Origin: an uncultured Verrucomicrobiota bacterium
GTDB lineage: Bacteria; Verrucomicrobiota; Verrucomicrobiia; Limisphaerales; UBA9464
Assembly (NCBI GenBank): GCA_903821635.1
Contig: CAIJLV010000075.1
Location: forward strand, 1 to 64,000
Direction: 5' to 3'
DNA length: 64,000 bases
The position numbers and the translations under genes were made by a program. Shown in pieces: positions 25,472-34,861 of this stretch; positions within the stretch are counted from its first letter, which is position 1; every line of letters begins with the position of its first letter. The notes under the pieces were generated by a model. The model searched no databases. It saw only the letters and a program-made list of their open reading frames with translations, and had not been told where the DNA came from.

Positions 25472-28309
25472 ATGAAATCCTCGCTCCTTCTTACCGCTGC
25501 GGCGGGCCTGCTCGTGTCCTTGGGCCGGCTCACCGCCGCCCCGCCGACAGACTGGTTACTTGATCCCAGTCCCTTCAAAGCGCAGGTCAACGTCAGCCCA
25601 GACGGGCACGAACTGACGCTGCAAAACGGACTTCTGCGACGCGTCATCCGCCTCCAACCCAACGCCGCCACGATCACCCTCGACAACCTGAGCACCGGGG
25701 AGTCGCTCCTCCGCGGCGTCAAACCGGAGGCCGTCGTCGAAATTGACGGCCGCCGCTTCGACATCGGCGGACTCAAAGGCCAACCGAACTACGCGTTCCT
25801 CCGGCCCGAGTGGGTGGCGCAACTGCGGGCGGACCCGAACGCCTTTCGCTTCGTGGGTTACGAGATCGGCAAACCCAAGGAACGCCTGACCTGGAAGCGC
25901 ACCCGCCACCATGCGCCCGGCGTGAAGTGGCCGCCCGAAGGGGCCACGTTGCGCCTCGATTTCGCCTGGCCGGAAAGCACCGCCACGGACGAACTGCCCT
26001 CCGCCGCCGGCCGCACGCTGGCTTGGGAGGACAACTTTGTTCGGTTGGACCCGGCGTGGAAGGTGGTCGCGTCAAAGCACGCGGAGCGCATCAGTTTCCA
26101 GAACGAGGGCAAAGCCGGGGAAATCTACGCGCTGGCGGGAACGCACTGTTTTGCCGAACGGCAACTGGCGTCACCCATCGCGCTCGTGGAAGCGGTCATT
26201 CAACCCGGCACGGATCTGGACACGAGTTGGGGCCCGGGCCTCGGGTTGGTGTTCGACGGGCGGGTGGTTGAAGTCAATCTCCGGCCCGGCGACCGCGGCG
26301 TGCATGGACAATTCGAACTGCGCGACAACGGCGGCGAGCGCCTCGCCAAGGTCAAGGAGTTCACGGCTGCCGATGGCGGCTTGGACCCGGCGCGGTCATA
26401 CCGACTCCGCGTGCGACTCGAAGCGGTGGCGCTGGTCTGGGAGGTCGCGGATGCCGCCCCAGCGAACCCCACGTTTCAACGCCTGTTCGAAGTCGCCCAC
26501 AACGGCACCCACCCCAAGGCGGTGCGGGTCGGCAAGACCGACCGCACAGGCGGCGCGACGGACGGCGCGTCACCCGACGCGGCGTGGGGCCGCAGCCGAA
26601 TCACCCAAGTGCGTGCGTTCGGCCCCTTCGATGTCGCCCAAGCCAAGGCGGAACTGGGCCTCCGTCCCAAGGACATTCGCGTCTCGGTGCACTACGAGCT
26701 TTATGACGGAATCCCCAGTTACAGCAAATGGATCACCGTCTCCAACGGCACGCCCCAAACGGTGCGCGTGGACCGATTCGCCAGTGAAGTGCTCGCCGTG
26801 GTCGAACGCACCGCCGAGGTGGACGAACTGAGCGACGGCCGGACGCCGCCTAATCTCCACGTCGAGACCGACATGGCGTTCGGCGGCATGATGGCGTCCG
26901 GGGCCAACCGGCGCTCGTATCGCTGGCTGGCCGATCCAGATTTCCACACTCAGGTGAACTACGAAAAGAAGACGCCCTGCCTGCTGGAGGTCGGCCCGGA
27001 CCTCGGCCCCGCCCAGGCGATTGCTCCCGGCGGCACGTTTGAATCGTTCCGGGCCTGGGTGCTGCCCTTCGACAACACCGACCGCGAACGAAGCGGTCTG
27101 GCGCTGCGCCGCCTGTATCGAGTGATCGCCCCGTGGGCGACCGAAAACCCCTTGATGATGCACGTCGTGTCGTCGAACGGACAGACGGTCACCAACGCGA
27201 TCAACCAATGCGCGGCGGTGGGCTTCGAGTTGTTGATCCTGAGCTTCGGCAGCGGCTTCGACATGGAGAACGAAAACCCGGCCACAGTGGAGCGGGCGCG
27301 CAGTTGGGCGGACTATGCCCGCAGTCAAGGGATCGAGCTCGGGAGCTATTCGCTGCTGGCGTCCCGCAGTGTGGGTGGCGGCAACGATGTCGTGATGCCG
27401 CCTGGGGAAAAGCCGGCCTTCGGCCATTCCCCCTGCCTCGAAAGCCGCTGGGGAACAAACTACTTCCGTCGCCTTTACGAGTTCCATCGCACCAGCGGCT
27501 TTACCCTCCTAGAACACGACGGCTCCTATCCCGGCGACGTTTGCGCCAGCACGAATCATCCGGGGCATCAGGGGTTGGCCGATTCGCGCTGGAACCAGTG
27601 GCGCGAGATTTCCGACTTCTACAAATGGTGCCGGGCGCAGGGATTCTACCTCAACGTGCCGGACCATTATTTTCTCTCCGGCTCCACGAAGACGGGTATG
27701 GGCTACCGCGAAGTGAACTGGTCCTTGCCCCGGGAACAGCAGGTCATCCACACCCGCCAAAATATCTACGACGGCACCTGGCAGAAGCGGCCGAGCATGG
27801 GCTGGATGTTCGTCCCGCTCACCGAATACCAAGGCGGCGGCGCAGCGGCGACGATTGAGCCGCTCGACCAGCACCTCGACCACTACGAACGGATGATCGA
27901 GAGCAACCTCGCCCTCGGCGTGCAGGCGTGTTACCGCGGCCCGCGCCTCTTCGACACCGACCGCACCCAAGCGATGGTAAAATCGAAAGTGGATTGGTTC
28001 AAAGCCCACCGCGACATCTTGGAGAGCGACCTCATCCACGGACGGCGAGCCGATGCCCGCGACCTCGACTGGATGCTGCATGTGAATCCAGAGCTGAAGG
28101 AGAAAGGCCTGCTCGCGGTGTTTAATCCCCTGAACACGCCCGTGACGAAAACGCTGCGGGTAAATCTTTACTATACCGGTCTCACCGAAACCGTGCGCAT
28201 CCGGGAAAAGGGCGGCGCCGCCAAACGTATGAAACTCGACCGAGACCGTTCCCTCGACTTGCCGGTGCAGGTTCTGGCGCAGGGATTCAACTGGTTCGTT
28301 CTGGAGTAA
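25472..28309 (+). CDS. Secreted alpha-galactosidase-like (GH36-related) protein with an inserted beta-sandwich
   Basis: A 945-aa protein with signal peptide KSSLLLTAAAGLLVSLGRLT. The N-terminal super-sandwich begins VNVSPDGHELTLQNGLLRRV. A lectin-like segment interrupts it at about 175-390 (AWEDNFVRLDPAWKVVASKH, DTSWGPGLGLVFDGRVVEVN). The TIM barrel starts near residue 550 (ENPLMMHVVSSNGQTVTNAI, FELLILSFGSGFD, GFTLLEHDGSYPGDV). The C-terminal beta domain has LLAVFNPLNTPVTKTLRVNL. The aspartate in LLEHDGS is a candidate catalytic residue. Family placement is by overall layout, so another clan GH-D-like enzyme is possible. Confidence 0.72.
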   Translation: MKSSLLLTAAAGLLVSLGRLTAAPPTDWLLDPSPFKAQVNVSPDGHELTLQNGLLRRVIRLQPNAATITLDNLSTGESLLRGVKPEAVVEIDGRRFDIGGLKGQPNYAFLRPEWVAQLRADPNAFRFVGYEIGKPKERLTWKRTRHHAPGVKWPPEGATLRLDFAWPESTATDELPSAAGRTLAWEDNFVRLDPAWKVVASKHAERISFQNEGKAGEIYALAGTHCFAERQLASPIALVEAVIQPGTDLDTSWGPGLGLVFDGRVVEVNLRPGDRGVHGQFELRDNGGERLAKVKEFTAADGGLDPARSYRLRVRLEAVALVWEVADAAPANPTFQRLFEVAHNGTHPKAVRVGKTDRTGGATDGASPDAAWGRSRITQVRAFGPFDVAQAKAELGLRPKDIRVSVHYELYDGIPSYSKWITVSNGTPQTVRVDRFASEVLAVVERTAEVDELSDGRTPPNLHVETDMAFGGMMASGANRRSYRWLADPDFHTQVNYEKKTPCLLEVGPDLGPAQAIAPGGTFESFRAWVLPFDNTDRERSGLALRRLYRVIAPWATENPLMMHVVSSNGQTVTNAINQCAAVGFELLILSFGSGFDMENENPATVERARSWADYARSQGIELGSYSLLASRSVGGGNDVVMPPGEKPAFGHSPCLESRWGTNYFRRLYEFHRTSGFTLLEHDGSYPGDVCASTNHPGHQGLADSRWNQWREISDFYKWCRAQGFYLNVPDHYFLSGSTKTGMGYREVNWSLPREQQVIHTRQNIYDGTWQKRPSMGWMFVPLTEYQGGGAAATIEPLDQHLDHYERMIESNLALGVQACYRGPRLFDTDRTQAMVKSKVDWFKAHRDILESDLIHGRRADARDLDWMLHVNPELKEKGLLAVFNPLNTPVTKTLRVNLYYTGLTETVRIREKGGAAKRMKLDRDRSLDLPVQVLAQGFNWFVLE

Positions 28310-28328
28310 GTTTGCCTGCCGCTTCGCC

Positions 28329-28355
28329 CCGGTGGGTGCTCAAAACGCCCACCGG
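28329..28355. terminator. Hairpin between convergent genes
   Basis: CCGGTGGGTG, loop CTCAAAA, CGCCCACCGG: a 10-bp stem with one G-T pair, 20 bases after the GH36-like stop and overlapping the end of the small minus-strand gene. Its place between converging genes suits a two-way terminator. There is no strong U-tract. Confidence 0.45.
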
Positions 28356-28882
28356 TATTTCAGACCCAAACCAAAGCCCGAATCCCGGGGTGCCGGCAAC
28401 AATTTGAGCCCTTCGTAGGTGGTGTTCGGATTGAAAAACCCGACCCCGCGCGTCTGGGTCAGTCGCGGGTCCAACCAGCGATTCAGGAACTCACTCCAGT
28501 CACTGGTCCAGCGAACCACCGCCAGCGGGGGAAACAGGCCTTCGACCTCCTCCCCCAAGCGCTGCCCCAGGAAATCCCGCGGCGACACGTCCGGCAGTTC
28601 AACCCGGGTCGCATACCCCCAGAAACCCGGCAAGAGACTCAGACTGCCCCAGATCTGCTGCTCAGACAGCAGCTCGTAGCGCATAAATTGGGCGGTCGCA
28701 TTGAACGGCGGCGGGGGCACGTTTAACTCCCGCTCCGGCCGGACGGCCACCCGGTTTGTCACCTCCAGTGCCGGTCCCGGCGGGGGCGTAGGTCGCAGTG
28801 GAATTTGCAGCCGCCAAAGCCAGACAGCCACGCTAGCGACCAGCGCCAGTCCCAAAATGATTTTTGTTCGCTTACCGGTCAT
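28340..28882 (-). CDS. Small membrane-anchored protein of unknown function
   Basis: A 180-aa protein with a basic start and one membrane segment (KRTKIILGLALVASVAVWLW), then a Pro-rich linker (PTPPPGPALEV) and a periplasmic domain rich in Trp and aromatics (FMRYELLSEQQIWGSLSLLP, VRWTSDWSEFLNRWLDP). The C-terminus FGLGLKYRWAF ends in Phe. I do not recognise a family. It lies 62 bp upstream of the end of the DadA-like gene on the same strand and may be co-transcribed with it. Confidence 0.65.
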   Translation of the reverse strand: MTGKRTKIILGLALVASVAVWLWRLQIPLRPTPPPGPALEVTNRVAVRPERELNVPPPPFNATAQFMRYELLSEQQIWGSLSLLPGFWGYATRVELPDVSPRDFLGQRLGEEVEGLFPPLAVVRWTSDWSEFLNRWLDPRLTQTRGVGFFNPNTTYEGLKLLPAPRDSGFGLGLKYRWAF

Positions 28883-28944
28883 CGTGACTCCGGGGAGTTG
28901 TCTCTCGGGACAATTTACCGCGGGTCAGCGGGTTCGCAATGGGC

Positions 28945-30204
28945 TCACGCGTAGCGATCCGGGCTCAGCTGCCTTAAGTCGATGGCCGTCGGCTCGTTAA
29001 GCAGGAGTTCAGACACCAACCGGCCGGTGATAGGCGCGAGACTGAGCCCCATCATCGCGTGCCCGGTGGCCACCGTGAGATTGGAATACTTGGCGGTGCG
29101 CCCTAGGTAAGGCAGCCCATCTGGCGAACACGGCCGCAACCCATGCCAAGGCTGAATCCCGTCAAAATCAGCGAGCCGGAACGCTGGATAATACTTCGTT
29201 AGAGCCTTCACAATTCCGCGCACACGCGCCGGGTTCAGGTCTTCGTTCAGCCCGGCAATTTCCATGGTGCCACCCACCCGAAGTGAATTGCCCATGGGTG
29301 TCACGGCAACCCGCGCCTCGGTCAGGATCGAGCAGATTTGCGGCAGTTGGCGCGGATTCGGCAGCGTGAGGCTATAACCCTTTCCAGCCTGCATCGGCAA
29401 TTCGAGCGCCAACTCACGCGCCACCAGCGGCGACCAGGAACCGCCGGCTAGCACCACTTCATCGCCGCAGTATTCGCCGCCCGGGGTCAGCAAACCCGCA
29501 AGGCGTGCCCCTTCGCGGCGCACTCCGGTCACCGGACTCTGCCAGACAAACCGCACGCCCAAAGCCTCCGCACGCTGTTTCAAACGAGCCATAAAACGCC
29601 CCGGCGTCAGGTGGCAATCCCGCGGATAATACACCGATCCGGCAATGTCCAAGGTCACCCCCGGATCCAACGCCGCCGTCCCGCGCGCATCCAATACGTC
29701 GGCGGGCAACCCCAATTCGCGGGCGCGCTGCGCCCCCTTGGCTTCCTCCTCCAGCGCGTGCTGGGTTTGGCACAGCATGAGCAACCCCTTTTTTACGAGG
29801 CCAAAGTCGTTGTCCGGCAAAGCGGCCAGTTCCTCGAACTCCGTGCGACTGGCCAGGCTGAGGTCGCGCAACAAGGGCGCAGAGCGGGCAACGTGTTCCG
29901 GTGAACAGGCCCGCCAAAACAGGTAACCCCAGTTCAGCAAATCCAGATCAAGCCGCGGTTTGATCCACAGCGGTGACTCCGGGTTCCACATCCATTTCAA
30001 GCCCAAGGCCACCATGCCCGGAGCCGCCAGCGGAACGAAGTGACTCGGCACGATCATGCCAGCGTTGCCGAAGGAGCAGCCGTCTCGCTGCTCCGGATTG
30101 CGGTCGAGCACGGTCACGCGCAACCCGCGCCGCGCGCAGTAATACGCCGTGCTCAAGCCGATGACGCCGCCGCCGAGGATGAGAATGTGCTTTGCGTCGT
30201 TCAT
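28945..30204 (-). CDS. DadA-like FAD-dependent amino-acid dehydrogenase
   Basis: A 419-aa DAO-family protein with an N-terminal dinucleotide fold (HILILGGGVIGLSTAYYCAR, then VTVLDRNPEQRDGCSFGNAG) and the C-terminal FAD-closing motif (GLRPCSPDGLPYLGRT, NLTVATGHAMMGLSLAPITG). The length and SFGNAGMI segment match D-amino-acid dehydrogenases, including those that oxidise D-hydroxyproline after 2-epimerisation. An epimerase of that pathway lies about 6 kb away (36466). The link is suggestive only; D-alanine or another D-amino acid may be the substrate. No signal peptide, so cytoplasmic, possibly membrane-associated. Confidence 0.87.
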   Translation of the reverse strand: MNDAKHILILGGGVIGLSTAYYCARRGLRVTVLDRNPEQRDGCSFGNAGMIVPSHFVPLAAPGMVALGLKWMWNPESPLWIKPRLDLDLLNWGYLFWRACSPEHVARSAPLLRDLSLASRTEFEELAALPDNDFGLVKKGLLMLCQTQHALEEEAKGAQRARELGLPADVLDARGTAALDPGVTLDIAGSVYYPRDCHLTPGRFMARLKQRAEALGVRFVWQSPVTGVRREGARLAGLLTPGGEYCGDEVVLAGGSWSPLVARELALELPMQAGKGYSLTLPNPRQLPQICSILTEARVAVTPMGNSLRVGGTMEIAGLNEDLNPARVRGIVKALTKYYPAFRLADFDGIQPWHGLRPCSPDGLPYLGRTAKYSNLTVATGHAMMGLSLAPITGRLVSELLLNEPTAIDLRQLSPDRYA

Positions 30205-30307
30205 GTCGCTTCGCCAGCAACCTTGTCGGCGTAGGACGGCGTAGTCTTGTGTGGAAAGGCGGGGCGCACCGCCAACGGGCGCACAGCCCCCGCGGCGCGA
30301 CCGCGGT

Positions 30308-32407
30308 TTATCGGCGCAACCAGTCGGCCACCAAGTCCGCCGAGTCCGTTTTACCCGCCGCCTTCAGTTCGGCCGTCCCCAGCGCGATCAAGCCGTCCAC
30401 ATCGCCATACTTGGCGCCGCCCGGCAGGAAGTCAGGCGCTTGCAAATCCAGCACCGTGCCAAAGCGAAAATCACTCCGCCGCACCGCCACCCGGGCCAGC
30501 GCATTGCCCGCCTGCGCCCGGACTGCCAAGGCGATCGGTGCCGTGCTGTCCAACGCCACCAAGCTGAGGCGCTCGCTGGGGCGTTCGTGGCCGCGGATGT
30601 AGTTCACTGCCGACAGCACGTCGTGGACGCGGTGCACGAACACGGCCGGGTTGTAGCCAAAGGTATAGGCCGCCGCCGCGCGCGGATTTTTCACCTTCGG
30701 GGTCTGGGTCAGCGGTTGGCCGTCGGCGAGGAATTCGCCCTGAAACAGCAGGTCCAAACCCAAGACGGTCGCGCCGCCCGCCACGAGTTTTTGCACTTCG
30801 GGTTTCAATTGCCCCGCGGCGGTGTAGAGCCCGGCTTTGCCCTCGGCGCTGAGCCAGATGACGGTGTCGCCATTCCACTGCTTGGGATGGCAGAACACCG
30901 CGGGAAGTTCCTGCTGCTGGCCCGGCTTCCGCAACCAGCCCCCCATCTGAATCCAGTCACCTTGATCCTGCTTGGCCTGCATTTCCCAAGTGGCGCTGCC
31001 GGCCTCCGTCAGGCCGCCGGCGAGCACGATGTCCCAGCCACCGCGGAGCACGGCGCGCTGTTTTTCCGGCGCGTCGGCCGCGAGTTCGGCCAACTGCCGT
31101 TCCGTGTCTTCGTGCCAGAGCTTCAGCAACCCGCGCTCGAAGTCAGGATCGGCGGCCGGGGGCGCCGGATGTTGCGCGTCCCACACGCTCAACTCGGCTT
31201 TCGTGAGCCGCTGGTAATCGCGTTCGAGCACGGGCTCGGGGAAGCCCAGTTTGAAGTGGCGGTTGAGCCAGTTGTAGAAGGCGGTGCGCGAGACCGAGTT
31301 GTAGTTGTGCGGGAAGTGTTCGCCCCGGTGGAGCAGCACGTTCTCCGGCGCCCCGAGGAGGGTGTAGAGGCGCTTGAGGTCCGGAAAGCCCTTCGTCGCC
31401 AACTCGCGGGTCCAATCGTTGGCCGTGGTCATGCCCTGGGGCTTCGGCGCGAACAGGCCGGCGAACTCCACGTTGCCGGTGCCCACCCGGAGTAGGCTGG
31501 CGTTTTCGCAAGTGCATCCCCCCTGCATCGCGGTGCTCACCATCACGGCAGGAAAGGACAGCTTCACCCGCGGATCAATCGCCGCGAGCAGCATCGTCTG
31601 CGTGCCGCCTCCGCTGGCCCCGGTCATCGCCACGCGCTCGGCATCGACCTCGGGCAGGCTGAGGAGAAAATCGAGGGAGCGGACCGCGTTCCACGTCTGC
31701 AACCCCATGACGCTTTGCAGGTGCGCTTCGGCCGGCGGGCTGAACAGGCCCCAGTTTTCGACCGTGTTCATCTCGGGCCGCTGTTTGGCGAAACCGTGGA
31801 CGAGGGAGAGCGAAAGCTGCTGCGCATCGGCATTGCCCAGCATGTCCCATTGCCAGACGACGCAGCCCATGCGGGCGAGTTGCACGCACATGGACTGGAA
31901 CCGACTGCGGCCACCCTCCACAAACCGTTCTTGGCCGGAGGCGATTTCCCCAAACAGTTCCGCGTCGCTCGCTTCGGACAGCCGCGCATCGGTCCAGTGT
32001 CCGTGCGCAAACAAGACGCCGGGCGCCTTGCCCGTGACGTTCTTCGGTCGGTAGAGGTTACCCGTGACGTAGAAGCCGGGGGCACTCTCAAAATAGACCT
32101 TCTCCACGGTGTAATCACCGCGGTCAACCCGGCCGTGCAGGACGGGGTTCAGGTCAGTCTTGGTCGGCATGGGCCAGAGCCCTTGCGAGACGAGGATTTG
32201 TCGGCGAACCCGTTCCGTGCGCGCGTCCCAGGCCGCCTTGGACGCCGGCGGCGTGAAGGGAAATTCGCCGTCCAAATCCTTCAGCGACTGAAGGCGAATG
32301 TCGTGGGGCAATTGGCCGGCGGGCAGGACGCGTGGGCCGGCGGCAAACGCACTGGCCGCCAGCGCGCCAACCAAAGCCAAGGCGGTGCAACGAGCGAAGG
32401 GAATCAT
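30308..32407 (-). CDS. Secreted alpha/beta hydrolase, acetylxylan-esterase-like
   Basis: A 699-aa protein with signal peptide FARCTALALVGALAASAFA. The hydrolase core has GVLFAHGHWTDAR, WQWDMLGNADAQQ and the nucleophile elbow GASGGGTQ with Ser265, followed by a Cys pair (GGCTCENASLL). His in GEHFPHNYN is a candidate for the triad. The second half (from about 420) looks like a further hydrolase-like domain (GATVLGLDLLFQGEF, HDVLSAVNYIRGHERPS) without a clear nucleophile. Such two-part esterases are frequent in Verrucomicrobia that degrade plant or algal polysaccharides. The substrate is not determined. Confidence 0.78.
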   Translation of the reverse strand: MIPFARCTALALVGALAASAFAAGPRVLPAGQLPHDIRLQSLKDLDGEFPFTPPASKAAWDARTERVRRQILVSQGLWPMPTKTDLNPVLHGRVDRGDYTVEKVYFESAPGFYVTGNLYRPKNVTGKAPGVLFAHGHWTDARLSEASDAELFGEIASGQERFVEGGRSRFQSMCVQLARMGCVVWQWDMLGNADAQQLSLSLVHGFAKQRPEMNTVENWGLFSPPAEAHLQSVMGLQTWNAVRSLDFLLSLPEVDAERVAMTGASGGGTQTMLLAAIDPRVKLSFPAVMVSTAMQGGCTCENASLLRVGTGNVEFAGLFAPKPQGMTTANDWTRELATKGFPDLKRLYTLLGAPENVLLHRGEHFPHNYNSVSRTAFYNWLNRHFKLGFPEPVLERDYQRLTKAELSVWDAQHPAPPAADPDFERGLLKLWHEDTERQLAELAADAPEKQRAVLRGGWDIVLAGGLTEAGSATWEMQAKQDQGDWIQMGGWLRKPGQQQELPAVFCHPKQWNGDTVIWLSAEGKAGLYTAAGQLKPEVQKLVAGGATVLGLDLLFQGEFLADGQPLTQTPKVKNPRAAAAYTFGYNPAVFVHRVHDVLSAVNYIRGHERPSERLSLVALDSTAPIALAVRAQAGNALARVAVRRSDFRFGTVLDLQAPDFLPGGAKYGDVDGLIALGTAELKAAGKTDSADLVADWLRR

Positions 32408-32585
32408 GGCGCGAGGCTAGCGCGGGCGGTGGGCCCGGCCAGCGCGGATTCACTCCGGCAACCGGGTTCAGCCGCTCCGCATTCAGCCTAGCCCGACCTC
32501 CTCGCCCCGCCTGAATCCTCCGCCCGCGCCGACTGATTTCTTTCCCCGGCCTTCGGTTCGTGTTCAATCACCCCACTTCCAGCGT

Positions 32586-33593
32586 ATGCGTAAACTGCTT
32601 TCCTTCCTCGTGCTCACGGGACTCGTCGCGGTGACGGGCTGCAAGCCGGCGGCCACCCCGACGGCCACCGCGCCCGCCGGCGACAAGAAAATCACCGTCG
32701 CCCTCCTGCCCAAGTCCAAGGGCAATGCCTACTTTGTCTCCTGCAAACAGGGGGCGGAAAAGGCCGCCCGCGAGCTGGGGGTGTAATTGATCTTCGATGG
32801 CCCCGTCAACCCCAATCCCGCCAAACAGAACGAGATCGTGGAGAATTGGATCACGCTGGGCGTGGATGTCATCGCCGCCGCTTGTGAGAACAAGGACGGC
32901 ATCTCCACGGCCCTGCGCAAGGCTCGGGCCCAAGGGATCAAGGTCGTCACTTATGACGCCGACGCCCAACTGGATGCCCGGGACTTCTTCGTAAACCAAG
33001 CCACGCCCGAGGGCATTGGCCACGCCCTCATGGACGAAGCCGCCCGGTTGTGTGGCAGCGCCGGCGAATTCGCAATCATCACCGCCTCGCTCACCGCGCA
33101 AAACATGATCGAGTGGCAGAAATTCATCGAACTGCGCCGCGCCGCGAAATATCCCGCCATGAAAATGGTCGCGCTCCGGCCGTGCGACGACCTCAAGGAC
33201 AAGGCCCAAGCCGAGGCGACTACACTCCTCAGCGCGTATCCCAACCTGAAGCTGCTCATGAACATTTGCTCACCCGCCGTGCCCGGCGCCGCCGAAGCGG
33301 TCAAACAAGCCGGCAAAGCCGGCAAGGTAAAGGTCATCGGCCTGGGCTTGCCGAATGAGAACAAACGTTACGTCAAGGACGGCACCACCGACACCGTGAT
33401 CCTCTGGAAAACCCTCGACCTCGGCGCGTTGACGGTGCACGCCGCCACGGCCCTGGCGAAGGGCGAACTCAAGCCCGGCGCGACCCAGTTCAAAGCCGGT
33501 GCCCTCGGCGAATTCAAGGTGGTCGGTGACAACATCCTGCTCGGCGAGCCGTTCAAGTTCACCAAGGACAACATCGACCAGTTCGACTTCTGA
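32586..33593 (+). pseudogene. Sugar ABC transporter substrate-binding lipoprotein interrupted by in-frame TAA
   Basis: The frame starts with a lipoprotein signal (MRKLLSFLVLTGLVAVTGC) and reaches AEKAARELGV, then TAA at 32784-32786, then LIFDGPVNPNPAKQNEIVEN in the same frame to TGA at 33593. Apart from the single stop it is a complete 335-codon periplasmic binding protein of the ribose/rhamnose (Peripla_BP_4) kind, with DVIAAACENKDGISTALRKA and GLGLPNENKRYVKDGTTDT. Relatives usually carry a charged residue such as Glu where the stop is, so GAA to TAA would explain it. No permease or ATPase genes lie nearby. A restart at TTG 32787 would give a protein without the export signal. Confidence 0.8.
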
Positions 33594-33628
33594 AAGCCGC
33601 CAAATCCAACCCGTCTCCGGGCCGTTTC

Positions 33629-34036
33629 TTGAACGCCGATCTGGACATTGAATCCGCACACGAACTCACGCCGTTGGCGCGGGAACTGGACCCCAAAGCG
33701 GTGGTGCTACACTGCCACCAGTTTGACCGGCGCTGGTTCATGACGGTTGAAAGCCTAAGCTGGGAACCCGGTGCTGCCGATCAGCGGATTCACGAGCTTT
33801 GCCACCTCATCGAACGCCTGTCGCCGGCCGGCCGGGCGCTCTGGTATTCCGCAACGAAGCGCGAGTTCGATGTCGGCTACGACACCAACCACGGCGGGCT
33901 GTTGCTAACGCGCTTCGCGCTCCGGAGTGACACCGTCGGACGCATCGCGCAATTGGGCGCCACGCTCGCGGTTTCGGTGTATCGGCCGGATCTGGACGAA
34001 GCGCTCGGCTCAACGCCAAACCCTACCACCCTTTGA
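33629..34036 (+). CDS. Conserved hypothetical protein, start uncertain
   Basis: The product from TTG 33629 is 135 aa (NADLDIESAHELTPLARELD, then RALWYSATKREFDVGYDTNH). The frame is open further upstream, through GRFLNADLDIES to a CTG at 33590 that overlaps the previous stop. The FLN.DLDIES stretch looks like the true conserved beginning, as in small PVC proteins I recall, so translation may start upstream of 33629 at a non-standard codon. No domain with known function. Gap to tcdA is 33 bp, so they may share a transcript. Confidence 0.6.
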   Translation: MNADLDIESAHELTPLARELDPKAVVLHCHQFDRRWFMTVESLSWEPGAADQRIHELCHLIERLSPAGRALWYSATKREFDVGYDTNHGGLLLTRFALRSDTVGRIAQLGATLAVSVYRPDLDEALGSTPNPTTL

Positions 34037-34069
34037 CGGCCCCGCTCCTTCCGTCACCCTCGCAGCCGG

Positions 34070-34861
34070 ATGAGCGGTGATTTCGAGTTTCGTTTCGGCG
34101 GCTTGGCCCGGCTGTATGGCCAAGCTGGCCTGCAACGCCTGCGGTCAGCCCACGTCATGATCGTGGGCGTGGGCGGGGTCGGCTCTTGGGTAGTCGAGTC
34201 GCTCGCCCGCAGCGGCGTGGGCGTCCTGACCCTAGTCGATCTGGATGAGATCTGCGTGAGCAACGTAAACCGGCAATTACCCGCTCTCGATGGCACCATC
34301 GGACGGGCCAAAGTCGAAGTGCTGGCGGAGCGGGTCCAAGCCATCAACCCGGAATGCCAAGTGCATTCCCGGCTGGAGTTTTTTACGGAAACCAGTGCGG
34401 AACGACTCCTGGGGGCCACGGAACCCAAGCTCGATTTCGTGGTCGATGCCATCGACGCCGTCGCCAACAAATGCCGCCTCATCGCACTGTGTCACGCCCG
34501 ACAATTACCCGTCATCGTCTGCGGTGGGGCTGGCGGCCGGCGCGATCCGACCCAGATCCGGCTCACCGATCTTTCCCAAGCGACCCACGACCGACTGTTG
34601 AGTGAAGTCCGCAAGCGCCTGCGCCAAGAGCATGGCTTTCCGCGCGACGGCAAAAAGTTCGCCGTTGACTGCGTTTGCTCCGCCGAGATTCCCGTATTCC
34701 CGCAGCCAGACGGCTCCGTCTGCCCCGCGGCCGAAGCCCAGTCCGAACCGGGTGAATCACGCCGACTGAACTGCGACTGGGGTTTTGGCTCCGCCACGCA
34801 CGTCACCGGTGCCTTTGGTTTCGCCGCCGCTGCCGCCGTGGTGAACCGCCTGACCCGGTAA
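34070..34861 (+). CDS. tcdA: tRNA threonylcarbamoyladenosine dehydratase
   Basis: A 263-aa E1-like (ThiF/MoeB fold) protein. The ATP-binding loop is VMIVGVGGVGSWVVESLARS, followed by LVDLDEICVSNVNRQLPALD, the typical DxDxIxxxNxNRQ pattern, and DFVVDAIDAVANKCRLIALC. TcdA (CsdL) converts t6A at tRNA position 37 to cyclic ct6A, using ATP, in the cytoplasm. Length and motifs match the family, including the late FGSATHVTGAFGFAAA segment. It is a chromosomal housekeeping gene and stands with the small hypothetical gene upstream. Confidence 0.95.
   Translation: MSGDFEFRFGGLARLYGQAGLQRLRSAHVMIVGVGGVGSWVVESLARSGVGVLTLVDLDEICVSNVNRQLPALDGTIGRAKVEVLAERVQAINPECQVHSRLEFFTETSAERLLGATEPKLDFVVDAIDAVANKCRLIALCHARQLPVIVCGGAGGRRDPTQIRLTDLSQATHDRLLSEVRKRLRQEHGFPRDGKKFAVDCVCSAEIPVFPQPDGSVCPAAEAQSEPGESRRLNCDWGFGSATHVTGAFGFAAAAAVVNRLTR

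Noticed and set aside
2321..33593. Recoding of UAA as a sense codon, suggested by two in-frame TAA interruptions
   Set aside because: TAA ends several intact genes here (25398, 28309, 34861, 37401) where reading on gives junk, so TAA is a normal stop.
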